DNA of 13,670 nucleotides from an uncultured Spirochaetia bacterium (GTDB taxonomy: Bacteria > Spirochaetota > UBA4802 > JAGODF01): positions 1 through 13,670 of the forward strand of contig CALCJG010000344.1 in the NCBI GenBank assembly GCA_937967705.1. The letters run 5' to 3'. Each line of letters begins with the position of its first letter. Position 1 is the first letter of the stretch. Positions 6,123-13,585 of the stretch are shown here, piece by piece. The notes under the pieces were generated by a model. The model worked only from the letters and a program-made list of their open reading frames with translations. It did no database searches and was not told where the DNA came from. Position numbers and translations under genes: made by a program.

Positions 6123-8174
6123 ATGAAGCTCACGGTATCTAAAAGCCGGTTGATAATCGTGCCGGATGTCCTGATTGCGGGTTTTCTTCTCTATCTCGTT
6201 TTCGAGGGAGGGAGTGTTTCCCATGTCGGCGTGACCAAAGCCCTCGCTGTTATTGCCGGTTACATAATCCTTCGTTCCATAGCCGTCGTCTGGAGCCATA
6301 AGCGCATATTTCAGCGTATAGAAACCATTGTCAACATCATCGCCGATTATAAAAAAGGCAAGTTTGCCAGCGCCCGGGATGAGACGATCGGAAAGGATGA
6401 TTTTTCTCTCATTATCAAGGAGCTGGCCCTCATGGGGAAGCATTTCGAGGACCTCGTATTCTCCCAGAAATCGGAGATCGAAAACCTCCGTGAGCTGTAT
6501 CACAATATTGTCCTTTCCATCAGTTCCTACTTCCTCGTCCTTAATTACCGTTCCGAGGTCATCTTCGCCAACGAGAGCTTCTGCAGAAAATTTCAGTTTG
6601 AACTGGAGGACATCGTAGGCCGCAATATACAGGAGATTTTTTTCTTTCTCACGGACACGATCAAGGAGAGCATCGGCAGGGTCAGCCAGCAGGAGGAGTC
6701 CATCGTTCTGGAGAAAACCCATCTGGTCTCCATAAATAAAATTTCCGTCATCGCGGACATCAAGATCTCAACCATGGCCGTCAAGGGGGAGAGCCAGATC
6801 ATCTTCGTTATAGATGATGTGACCAGCAAATGCCGTAAGGATTTTCAGATAAGCCTGATTAGCCAGGTTTCCGAATCCATTCAACGGGACGATGAAATCG
6901 AGCGGGTTCTTCATACCATACTCACCGGTGTCACTTCGGGATCAGGTCTGGGCTTCAACAGGGCCATGCTCTTCCTTCTGGATGACCGGGGCAATACCCT
7001 GGAAGGGAAAATGGCGGTAGGGCCCGACAACATCGACGAGGCCATCGAGATATGGGGCACCGTGCCCAACTGTGGCGTGGACATCTATACGCAGCTTAAG
7101 TCTTATGACGACAGGGCTGCCAAGGGGAAAGGCCTGCTGGAAAGGGTTCAGCAGGCCCGATTTCCCGTGGGTGGGAACAACATCCTGGTCCAGCCCCTGG
7201 CGAATCATGAGAACATACATGTCTATGATGCCTATGGAGATGACCGGGTGGACGATTCCCTCAGGGAGTTTATGGATGTCCGGGAGTATGTTATCGTACC
7301 CCTTATAGCTGTGAATAGGGCCATCGGTGTCATTGTGGCGGACAATAAATTCAATCAGGTTCCCATCGGTAACGACAACATAGAGCTTCTCTCCATTTTC
7401 GCTTTTCAGGCGGCCATCTCGATAGAAAGTTATAAGAACCTCCATCTGATCAAGAAGGAGATGGAGAAGATCAAGGAACGTCAGGATGCCATGATCGAGC
7501 AGGAAAAACTCGCTGCGGTTGGACGTATCGCCCTCCATATTGCCCATGAGATCAGAAATCCCCTCGTGACCATGGGAGGTTACGCAAGACGAATCCTCCA
7601 GCTGTCGAAGGATAATCCGAAAAACGGGGAGAGCGTTTCCAAAGCCGCAGCCGTAGTGCTCAAGGAATCGGAGCGGCTGGAGAAGACCCTTTCAAATGTC
7701 ATGGATTTTACCAAATCAGCCTCCTTTATCATGGAATACAACAACATTAACGATATTGTCGAAGATACCTGCGAGCTGATGAAGAACCTGCTTCAGGAAA
7801 AGCATATCCATCTGCGCATGAAGCTGGATGAGAATACGCCCCTGGTCAAATCGGATTTCAATCAGCTGAAACAGGTCATGCTCAACCTGATCCAGAATGC
7901 GATAGACGCAACACCGGCTCACGGCGAAATTGAACTGGAGACAAAAACCAATGCGAACCATGTCCTGATTGACGTCAGGGATACCGGTTCTGGTATCGAT
8001 TCAGAAAACATAAGCAGAGTTTTTGAGCCCTTTTTTACGACAAAAATCACCGGTGTCGGTCTGGGGCTGTCAATCGTTAAAAAGATAATAACCGACCACA
8101 ACGGCGAGATATCCGTTAAGAGACGTCCTGAAGGGGGAACAGAGTTCAGAATCTCCCTGAAAATACCCGGCTAG
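6123..8174 (+). CDS. Membrane sensor histidine kinase (PAS-GAF-HisKA-HATPase)
   Basis: A 683-residue kinase. Two hydrophobic segments (about 10-27 and 36-57) anchor it with almost no periplasmic loop, so sensing is probably cytoplasmic or within the membrane. A helical, HAMP-like linker (about 60-120), a PAS domain (about 125-235), a GAF domain (about 245-435) and a coiled linker follow. The HisKA domain carries AHEIRNPL with phospho-acceptor His475. The ATPase domain has the N-box NLIQNAIDA (588-596), G1 DTGSGID (620-626), FEPFFTTK (634-641) and G2 GVGLGLS (644-650). All catalytic boxes are intact. AAGGA (6112-6116) supports the ATG at 6123. The ligand of the PAS or GAF domain is not evident. 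The receiver gene starts 112 bases downstream and is the obvious partner, though a separate promoter appears to lie between them. Confidence 0.93.
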   Translation: MKLTVSKSRLIIVPDVLIAGFLLYLVFEGGSVSHVGVTKALAVIAGYIILRSIAVVWSHKRIFQRIETIVNIIADYKKGKFASARDETIGKDDFSLIIKELALMGKHFEDLVFSQKSEIENLRELYHNIVLSISSYFLVLNYRSEVIFANESFCRKFQFELEDIVGRNIQEIFFFLTDTIKESIGRVSQQEESIVLEKTHLVSINKISVIADIKISTMAVKGESQIIFVIDDVTSKCRKDFQISLISQVSESIQRDDEIERVLHTILTGVTSGSGLGFNRAMLFLLDDRGNTLEGKMAVGPDNIDEAIEIWGTVPNCGVDIYTQLKSYDDRAAKGKGLLERVQQARFPVGGNNILVQPLANHENIHVYDAYGDDRVDDSLREFMDVREYVIVPLIAVNRAIGVIVADNKFNQVPIGNDNIELLSIFAFQAAISIESYKNLHLIKKEMEKIKERQDAMIEQEKLAAVGRIALHIAHEIRNPLVTMGGYARRILQLSKDNPKNGESVSKAAAVVLKESERLEKTLSNVMDFTKSASFIMEYNNINDIVEDTCELMKNLLQEKHIHLRMKLDENTPLVKSDFNQLKQVMLNLIQNAIDATPAHGEIELETKTNANHVLIDVRDTGSGIDSENISRVFEPFFTTKITGVGLGLSIVKKIITDHNGEISVKRRPEGGTEFRISLKIPG

Positions 8175-8189
8175 TTTAAATCGGTGAAA

Positions 8190-8217
8190 AATCATTTCTC
8201 CCTTCGGAAAAATGATT
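8190..8217. repeat. Imperfect palindrome, copy 2, overlapping the -35 box of the receiver promoter
   Basis: The arms AATCATTT (8190-8197) and AAATGATT (8210-8217) are perfect complements; inside, after a C-A mismatch, TCC pairs with GGA around CTTC. There is no T-tract, so it is not a standard terminator. The right arm shares two bases with the predicted -35 TTGAAA. It is related to the dyad at 3533-3558, with the arms differing at two positions, each compensated on the opposite arm. Confidence 0.62.
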
Positions 8218-8243
8218 GAAAATTCCTTCGTCTATATTATGAT
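8216..8243 (+). promoter_or_regulatory. Predicted sigma70-type promoter of the receiver-glgC unit
   Basis: TTGAAA (8216-8221) and TATGAT (8238-8243), each matching five of six consensus bases, are spaced 16 bases apart. Transcription would start near 8250, about 37 bases before the receiver ATG. It would let the receiver and glgC be expressed apart from the kinase. Confidence 0.55.
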
Positions 8244-8286
8244 TAATAATAGCTGAAGCATATGATTCCAGGGTCCGGAGGAGATG

Positions 8287-8649
8287 ATGAGTAAAATACT
8301 GATCGTTGAAGATGAGCAGCACCAACGAGAGCTGTATGCCATGGAGCTGCAGGACGAAGGATACGAAGTTGATCAGGCCGCCAACGGCCGGGAGGCTGTT
8401 GAAAAGGTAAAGAACAGCAAGTTTGATCTCGTAATACTGGACATTAGAATGCCGGAGATGGATGGCATAGAAGCCCTGGGTAAGATCCTTTCTAGGGATA
8501 AAAAAATACCGATCATCATATACACCGCTTATTCCAATTATAAGAGTAATTTCATGACCTGGACAGCGGACGCCTATATTACAAAATCCTCCAATCTTAA
8601 CGAGCTGAAGAGCAAGATCAAGGAAATCCTTTCAGCAAGATCCAAGTGA
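8287..8649 (+). CDS. Stand-alone receiver (response regulator) protein
   Basis: A 120-residue CheY-like receiver domain with no output domain. Numbered from the second ATG, it has the acidic pair Glu8-Asp9, phospho-acceptor Asp52 in VILDIRMPEMDG, Thr80 of the switch and Lys100, so it should be phosphorylatable, probably by the kinase encoded just upstream. Two ATG codons are adjacent (8284 and 8287); GGAGG (8277-8281) is five bases from the second and only two from the first, so 8287 is preferred. The TGA stop shares its last base with the glgC ATG (TGATG), which suggests coupled translation. Without a DNA-binding domain it must act through another protein, perhaps as a phosphorelay step or an allosteric partner; which one is not shown by the sequence. 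Confidence 0.92.
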   Translation: MSKILIVEDEQHQRELYAMELQDEGYEVDQAANGREAVEKVKNSKFDLVILDIRMPEMDGIEALGKILSRDKKIPIIIYTAYSNYKSNFMTWTADAYITKSSNLNELKSKIKEILSARSK

Positions 8650-9866
8650 TGTCCAGCGAGATAACTTCCAAAGCTCTGGTTTTCATACTCTCCGGCGGAC
8701 AGGGGGAGAGATTGTATCCCCTCACGAGAGATCGTTCCAAGCCTGCTGTTCCCTTCGGTGGTATCTATAGAATCATAGACTTCCCCCTCAGCAATGCCCT
8801 AAATTCCGAGCTGAACCGGATCATTCTGCTGACTCAGTATAAGTCGCTCTCCCTGGACAGGCATATCAAGACACACTGGAATCTTTTCCACCGCGAAATG
8901 GGCGGTTTTATCGATGTCGTCCCTCCCCAGCAGAGAATCAATGCAGACTGGTACAAGGGAACGGCAGACGCCATCTTCCAGAACATCTACATAATAGAGA
9001 TGGAAAAACCGGTCTACTCCATCATCCTTTCGGGGGATCATGTCTACAAGATGGACTACCGGAAAATGCTTCGGTATCATATCGAAAAGAAGGCTGATCT
9101 GACGATAGCCGCCATCGAAACCCCCCTCGATGAGGCCCGCCGCTTCGGGGTCCTGAATGTGGACAAGGATAATAAGCTCATTGGCTTCGAAGAGAAGCCC
9201 GATTCTCCCCGGCCCATTCCAGGAAAAGAAGACAGCGCTTTTGTTTCCATGGGGATATACATTTTTACGACGGACAAGATGATCGTCTATCTCTCCGAGG
9301 ATCACCGCAGTGAGGGGTCCAATGATTTTGGAAAGGATATCATTCCCCGTATATTTCCCTCGGAGAGGGTCTTTGCCTATGACTATGTGGCCAATGAGGG
9401 TTCGAGGGCCTATTGGCGGGACATCGGTACGATACGGTCCCTTTTCGAAGCCAACATGGACCTGATTTCCGTGACACCCCAGCTCAATCTGTATGAGCGT
9501 GATTGGCCGATAAGGGCGGGGATGGAGCAGAATCCCCCTGCCAAGATGGTCTTCGATGAGTGGGATCGAAAGGGGGTGGCCATTAATTCGCTCATCTCCC
9601 ATGGATCCATCATCAGCGGTGCCGGAGTGCATCGATCTATCATCTCTCCCGGAGTCAAGATCAACAGTTACGGAGATATTCAGGATTCCATCATCATGCA
9701 CGGTACGACCGTGGGCCGGTATTCCAGGATAAGAAACACGATTATTGATAAGGGTATTCAAATCCCTGAGGGAGAGCTGATCGGTTATGATATAGAAAAG
9801 GACCGCCAGCGCTTTACGGTTACCGATGAGGGTATCGTCGTAATACCCAAAGGCTTCCTCTTCTAG
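8649..9866 (+). CDS. glgC: Glucose-1-phosphate adenylyltransferase (ADP-glucose pyrophosphorylase)
   Basis: Makes ADP-glucose from ATP and glucose 1-phosphate, the committed step of bacterial glycogen synthesis. The 405-residue length is normal for the family. From ATG 8649 the nucleotide-binding loop is SGGQGERLYPLT (15-26) followed by KPAVPFGG (31-38); GTADA (104-108), SGDHVYKMDY (128-137, with catalytic Asp130) and the sugar-phosphate motif GFEEKP (179-184) follow. The C-terminal third has the hexapeptide-like turns of the left-handed beta-helix. The ATG overlaps the receiver stop by one base and has no strong ribosome binding site of its own, so it probably depends on translation of the receiver; a GTG one codon earlier (8646) is the alternative. 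No glycogen synthase or branching enzyme gene lies in the window. Confidence 0.95.
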   Translation: MSSEITSKALVFILSGGQGERLYPLTRDRSKPAVPFGGIYRIIDFPLSNALNSELNRIILLTQYKSLSLDRHIKTHWNLFHREMGGFIDVVPPQQRINADWYKGTADAIFQNIYIIEMEKPVYSIILSGDHVYKMDYRKMLRYHIEKKADLTIAAIETPLDEARRFGVLNVDKDNKLIGFEEKPDSPRPIPGKEDSAFVSMGIYIFTTDKMIVYLSEDHRSEGSNDFGKDIIPRIFPSERVFAYDYVANEGSRAYWRDIGTIRSLFEANMDLISVTPQLNLYERDWPIRAGMEQNPPAKMVFDEWDRKGVAINSLISHGSIISGAGVHRSIISPGVKINSYGDIQDSIIMHGTTVGRYSRIRNTIIDKGIQIPEGELIGYDIEKDRQRFTVTDEGIVVIPKGFLF

Positions 9867-9875
9867 TCATGCCAG

Positions 9876-9953
9876 TAAGCATCCTTCACAAGTGAAAAAG
9901 TTCAGAAAACTATCCGGGCCTCTATTCTTTTGATGCTTAAACTTTGAGAAAGT
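9876..9953 (+). other. Structured spacer between glgC and the GH57 gene
   Basis: The 115-base gap 9867-9981 holds three inverted repeats: TAAGCATC (9876-9883) with GATGCTTA (9932-9939), enclosing TTCAC (9885-9889) with GTGAA (9892-9896), and then ACTTT (9941-9945) with AAAGT (9949-9953). None is GC-rich with a T-tract, so no intrinsic terminator is seen and read-through into the GH57 gene is plausible. They could tune mRNA stability or the expression ratio of the two enzymes. Confidence 0.4.
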
Positions 9954-9981
9954 ATGTGCCTGACAATCAAGGAGAAACAAA

Positions 9982-12069
9982 GTGACCTGTAGATTTATTT
10001 TTTGCCTGCACAATCATCAGCCCGTGGGAAACTTCGATCACATCTTCGAATGGGCCTATCAGGATTGCTATAACAAGACCCTGGATATTTTAATTCAATA
10101 TCCGGAATTCCGTTTTGCCGTGCATAATTCCGGTCCCCTTCTGGAATGGATAAAGGGCCATCATCCCGATTATCTGCACAAACTAAAAACCATGGTCTCC
10201 CGGGGACAGGTGGAAATCATCGGGGGAGGGTTCTATGAACCCATTTTCTCCGTGATAAGTGAATCCGATATACGGGGACAGATCGGTCTCATGCAGGAAT
10301 TCTGCGGTAAGGAGTTCGGTGTGATTCCGAAGGGATTCTGGACGGCTGAGCGTGTCTGGGATCCCGATATCCCCCGACTGGTGTCTGACTTTGATTTGAA
10401 CTATACCATACTAGACGACAATCATTTTCGATATGCCGGAATTGAGGAGCAGTACATTCATGGTTATTATATCACTGAACGGTTGAATCATACCCTTAAT
10501 GTTTTCCCCATTGACCGATATCTTCGCTATTCCATACCCTTCAGGCTGCCGGAGGAGACCATTAATTACTTCAGAAGCAAGAGCGAATCCCTGGAAGACG
10601 CCGCTTTTCTATACGGGGATGATGGCGAAAAGTTTGGTGTCTGGTCGGGAACCTATAAATGGGTTTTCGAAGAGAAGTGGCTGATCAATTTTGTGGAGGA
10701 AATATTAAAAAATCCCTGGATTAAAATGACCCATCCATCGGAATATCTGGCAGCAGCTTCCCCCAAGGGCAGGGTATATCTGACCCAGGGCAGCTATTAT
10801 GAGCTGTCAGAGTGGGCCCTCCCTCCCCGGGTAGCCCGGAAGCTTGTGGCAATCCATAAAGAGCTCAACGAATCGGGGCGGGAAGGAGAATTCTATCCCT
10901 TCATCAAGGGGGGGGTCTGGAATAATTTTCTGAATAAATATCCCGAATCCAATGCCATAAACAAACGGACTCTTCTTTTAAGCAGGGAGATCACGGCGCT
11001 GGAGAGGGAAAAGGGTGACGATTTCCCGGAAATGAAAAGGGAGCTTTACCGTGGGGAGTGCAATTGCGCCTACTGGCATGGTTTGTTCGGCGGGATTTAT
11101 CTGAACAGCCTGCGTCATGCGCTGCATCATCATACCCTGCTGGCAGAGAAGATGCTTCTCGATCGGATGGAATCGAAAAAAATTAACATCCGGGAGGAGG
11201 ATTTCTGGAATGAGGGGCATTCGCAAATCCTTATACGCGGAAGCCATCAGTCCGTCATCGCCGTGCCCTATCTGGGCGGGGCTATATCAGAACTGGGGAT
11301 ATACTCCGGGGGCTACAATGTTCTGAACGTAATGACGAGGAGAGAGGAAGCCTACCATGAAATGCTCAGGCATGTCAACGAGGAGGAAAACGGGCAGGAT
11401 GAGGTGAAATCCATTCATGACATGGTGCGGGTCAAGGAAAATGGGCTGCCGAACTATCTTGTTTATGATGCTTCCCGGCGTTATTCCTTCAAAGAGGTGA
11501 TTGCTGAAAGGGTGCTTGGGGCTGAGGATCTGATGTTCCGAAAGGTTGATATTCTGGAATGCGGAGATTACTCCTATGATCATACAATGGAAACGACAGA
11601 TGGTGAGGTTTCCATCACATTCAGGAGAGAATTTCCCTTCGGCAATGAGCGGATCGGCATCAGTAAGGAGCTTCGTCTGGGAGCGGATTCTAGGGGGCTT
11701 GATATGCACTATAGTGTGGAAGGGGTAGGGGCACTGCCGGTATATCTCGGAGTGGAATTGAATGTGAATCTCCTGGGGAGTCATGACGAGGACAGGTATT
11801 ATCTCATTCCCGGCGTGGAGAGGGCTGAAAGTTATACGGATTCCATGGGCTGCAGTGATAAGGTTTCATCTTTTAAAATCGCTGATGAATCGGCGGACAT
11901 CTTTATCGAGGTAATCTCAACCAGGGAATTCTCTCTCGTGCGCTACCCTGTTTACACGGTGTCACAGTCGGATTCCGGTTTTGAAAAGAACTATCAGGGC
12001 TCCTGTCTTGTGCTTTTCTTCAAACTTGCGGAAAAATATGAACAATTCGATGTAAAGATTGCCTATTGA
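9982..12069 (+). CDS. GH57 4-alpha-glucanotransferase (amylomaltase-like)
   Basis: A 695-residue member of glycoside hydrolase family 57 that transfers alpha-1,4-glucan chains, a retaining reaction in the cytoplasm (no signal peptide). The GH57 conserved regions appear in order: HNHQP (10-14), GGGFYEP (81-87), GFWTAERVWDP (118-128) with nucleophile Glu123, and YGDDGEKFG (211-219) with acid/base Asp214. These two numbers equal those of the Thermococcus litoralis 4-alpha-glucanotransferase as I recall them, and the overall length is close (659 there). The middle and C-terminal parts correspond to the DUF1925 and DUF1926 beta-sandwich regions of that subfamily. The start is GTG at 9982, with AAGGAG (9969-9974) seven bases upstream. 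It lies 115 bases after glgC, consistent with glycogen or maltodextrin remodelling. Alpha-amylase-type hydrolysis is the main alternative activity. Confidence 0.9.
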   Translation: MTCRFIFCLHNHQPVGNFDHIFEWAYQDCYNKTLDILIQYPEFRFAVHNSGPLLEWIKGHHPDYLHKLKTMVSRGQVEIIGGGFYEPIFSVISESDIRGQIGLMQEFCGKEFGVIPKGFWTAERVWDPDIPRLVSDFDLNYTILDDNHFRYAGIEEQYIHGYYITERLNHTLNVFPIDRYLRYSIPFRLPEETINYFRSKSESLEDAAFLYGDDGEKFGVWSGTYKWVFEEKWLINFVEEILKNPWIKMTHPSEYLAAASPKGRVYLTQGSYYELSEWALPPRVARKLVAIHKELNESGREGEFYPFIKGGVWNNFLNKYPESNAINKRTLLLSREITALEREKGDDFPEMKRELYRGECNCAYWHGLFGGIYLNSLRHALHHHTLLAEKMLLDRMESKKINIREEDFWNEGHSQILIRGSHQSVIAVPYLGGAISELGIYSGGYNVLNVMTRREEAYHEMLRHVNEEENGQDEVKSIHDMVRVKENGLPNYLVYDASRRYSFKEVIAERVLGAEDLMFRKVDILECGDYSYDHTMETTDGEVSITFRREFPFGNERIGISKELRLGADSRGLDMHYSVEGVGALPVYLGVELNVNLLGSHDEDRYYLIPGVERAESYTDSMGCSDKVSSFKIADESADIFIEVISTREFSLVRYPVYTVSQSDSGFEKNYQGSCLVLFFKLAEKYEQFDVKIAY

Positions 12070-12452
12070 TTTGCCTCACCCGGTTCGTCCGATTCTTTCT
12101 TCAAAATAATTTTTTGGATGGAGCGGTAATGGGAGGGGCTGTGGGCGACCATTGAATTGAAGATATACTCGTCTTTTTTTCTCATCATGCTGTTGACATG
12201 AGCGACGAGATCCTTGATTTCGAAATCGCTCCGGTTTATTACTGCTTCCAGGTCATGGCTGACAATTTCATTGATAAACTGAACGTAGGACTTAACAAAC
12301 TCGGCAGCAATTTCCTTCTCTTTTTTGTCGGGTTTATATGTCTTAATAGCACGAAAGATATTCTCACTGCATAGAAGCTCAGCTGCTTCTTCGATGACGG
12401 CAAACCTTTCACTGTCTGGTTTGTTGGTATATTCATCCATAATGCGATACAT
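12063..12452 (-). CDS. Unrecognised 129-residue cytoplasmic protein
   Basis: I do not recognise this family. The protein is charged and mostly helical in appearance, with many Glu, Lys and Ile residues, no signal peptide, no membrane segment and no obvious catalytic motif; residues around 90-118 (MRKKDEYIF, then HSPSHYRSIQKI) stand out. It is supported as a gene by a near-consensus minus-strand promoter at 12573-12600 and by an open frame that does not look like a shadow of another gene. The ATG at 12452 has AAGGA only three bases upstream; Met5 (12440), with GGATG nine bases upstream, is an equally good start. Its 3' end overlaps that of the convergent GH57 gene by seven bases (12063-12069). 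Function unknown. Confidence 0.68.
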   Translation of the reverse strand: MYRIMDEYTNKPDSERFAVIEEAAELLCSENIFRAIKTYKPDKKEKEIAAEFVKSYVQFINEIVSHDLEAVINRSDFEIKDLVAHVNSMMRKKDEYIFNSMVAHSPSHYRSIQKIILKKESDEPGEANQ

Positions 12453-12495
12453 CCATCCTTGGATTTGTAAAATTGACCGGTATTCTTTTCGGTCC

Positions 12496-12513
12496 CTTAT
12501 GCGGGGGCATAAG
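12496..12513 (-). other. Hairpin in the leader of the 129-residue protein gene
   Basis: CTTATGC (12496-12502) and GCATAAG (12507-12513) are perfect complements around GGGG (CCCC in the minus-strand transcript). It falls inside the predicted leader of about 114 bases. No T-tract follows in the transcript direction. A separate 12-base perfect palindrome, TTATGATCATAA, lies at 12645-12656. The gap 12453-12753 holds these, a promoter and a terminator, and no further gene. Confidence 0.45.
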
Positions 12514-12572
12514 ACTCATCTCTTTGACCCCAGCTTCAGACTAAAAAATGAATACGGTAATTAAACAGGTAA

Positions 12573-12600
12573 AATATACAATAAACCAACAGGATGTCAA
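12573..12600 (-). promoter_or_regulatory. Predicted sigma70-type promoter of the 129-residue protein gene
   Basis: On the minus strand TTGACA (12600-12595, perfect) and TATATT (12578-12573, five of six) are spaced 16 bases apart. Transcription would begin near 12566, giving a leader of about 114 bases that contains the hairpin at 12496-12513. Confidence 0.62.
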
Positions 12601-12696
12601 TCAATTATTGTTCCGCTGAAAGGTCTTATTCCCTGATGAGTGGTTTATGATCATAAGGACCATGAATTGCACCTGTTGCCGCGGTGTGTGCGCAAT

Positions 12697-12727
12697 AAAA
12701 AAGGCTGTTCCATAGGGACAGCCTTTT
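12697..12727 (-). terminator. Intrinsic terminator of the small lipoprotein gene
   Basis: Read on the minus strand, AAAAGGCTGT (12727-12718) pairs perfectly with ACAGCCTTTT (12708-12699) around nine bases, and the T run is extended by two more Ts. It lies 26 bases after the lipoprotein stop codon. Confidence 0.9.
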
Positions 12728-12753
12728 GTCTAGTGAGTATGATAAGATAATTA

Positions 12754-12969
12754 TTACTTCTTACCAGCAGCTTTCTCGTCTTTCTTGGCTTCTTTAGGAG
12801 CGTCAGCTTTGGCTGCTTCTTCTTTCTTAACTTCGCCAGCGGGAGCAGCAGGAGCTTCTACTTTGGGCTGCTCAGCGGGTTTTTCGGCTTCCTGTTTCTT
12901 GCAGCCGATGAAGCTGATGCTAGCTGCGAAAGCGATAACAACTAACAATACGAGAATGTTTCTTTTCAT
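12754..12969 (-). CDS. Small Lys/Ala/Glu-rich lipoprotein
   Basis: A 71-residue protein. Residues 1-22 form a lipoprotein signal sequence (Lys-Arg, then a long hydrophobic core) ending SFIG before Cys23, a relaxed lipobox with Phe at -3. The mature part is a low-complexity chain of Ala, Lys, Glu and Pro without any recognisable fold, probably extended or helical and strongly charged. The ATG at 12969 has AAAAGGAG (12987-12980) about ten bases upstream, a predicted promoter at 13013-13040 and a strong terminator at 12697-12727, so it is a single-gene unit of the kind often highly expressed. Family unknown; a periplasmic structural or wall-contacting lipoprotein is possible but is a guess. Confidence 0.85.
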   Translation of the reverse strand: MKRNILVLLVVIAFAASISFIGCKKQEAEKPAEQPKVEAPAAPAGEVKKEEAAKADAPKEAKKDEKAAGKK

Positions 12970-13012
12970 ACTTGTTTAACTCCTTTTGTGTTTAATAAAA
13001 TTTATTGTGAAT

Positions 13013-13040
13013 AATTTATTAAAGTTCTGTAAAAAGTCAA
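13013..13040 (-). promoter_or_regulatory. Predicted promoter of the small lipoprotein gene
   Basis: On the minus strand TTGACT (13040-13035, five of six) and TAAATT (13018-13013, four of six) are spaced 16 bases apart in a very A/T-rich region (12970-13183). The predicted leader is about 37 bases and includes the strong ribosome binding site. No terminator for queD was found in this gap. Confidence 0.5.
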
Positions 13041-13183
13041 GTTAAATATTGAAATTTTTACCCTTTTTATGATAGATTTTTATAAAATATTACCTGATCT
13101 GTTGATTTATGATGAAATATACAATAATATATGATCGCAATAACCCACATTTTAACGAATAAATAACGTCCATACAGTGTAGT

Positions 13184-13564
13184 TCAGTCAGGTTTGTAGG
13201 TGCAGCGGGAAGTTTCGGATTCCCATACGGTGAGAGAGTCCATGGTGATGTCAATCCTTTGGATCTTTTCTAGGGATCTCATCATTTCTTCAAAGATAAA
13301 GCGGGCAATATTCTCAGAACTGGGATTATGATCCTGGAAATACTCCAAATCGTTGAGATTTTTATGATCCAGCCTGTCCGTAACAGCTTTGAGCAAGGCT
13401 TTGAGTTCATGGAAATCAATGAGCAGACCGGTATCATCCAGTCTCAGTCCTTTGACCGATAATACTACCTTCCAGTTGTGGCCGTGAATGTTTTCGCATT
13501 TTCCTTTATATCCCCGTAGCTGATGAGCGGAGGAGAAGTTGTCTTCTATGGTCAATATATACAT
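13184..13564 (-). CDS. queD: 6-carboxytetrahydropterin synthase (QueD)
   Basis: A 126-residue member of the 6-pyruvoyltetrahydropterin synthase / QueD family, of normal length. In the preQ0/queuosine pathway it converts dihydroneopterin triphosphate to 6-carboxytetrahydropterin. Zinc ligands are His14 (SSAHQL), His27 and His29 in CENIHGHNW (23-31), where Cys23 is the catalytic cysteine; the catalytic Asp-His pair is D66-H67 in LDHKNLND, and PSSENIA (81-87) and WESETS (114-119, with Glu115) form the pterin-binding side. All key residues are present. It starts 21 bases after the stop of an aminotransferase gene and may share its transcript, although no strong ribosome binding site precedes the ATG at 13564. 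No queC, queE or folE is visible, so a role in another pterin pathway cannot be fully excluded. Confidence 0.92.
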   Translation of the reverse strand: MYILTIEDNFSSAHQLRGYKGKCENIHGHNWKVVLSVKGLRLDDTGLLIDFHELKALLKAVTDRLDHKNLNDLEYFQDHNPSSENIARFIFEEMMRSLEKIQRIDITMDSLTVWESETSRCTYKPD

Positions 13565-13585
13565 GGGGATACCCGCAAATCCCGG

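Noticed and set aside
8190..8217. The dyad after the kinase gene read as an intrinsic terminator
   Set aside because: The stem is A/T-rich and is followed by GAAAATTCC and not by a T run; a regulatory dyad fits better.
8799..9761. A 320-codon minus-strand open frame opposite glgC
   Set aside because: glgC is certain from its motifs; the antisense frame mirrors its codon pattern and has no recognisable domain or ribosome binding site.
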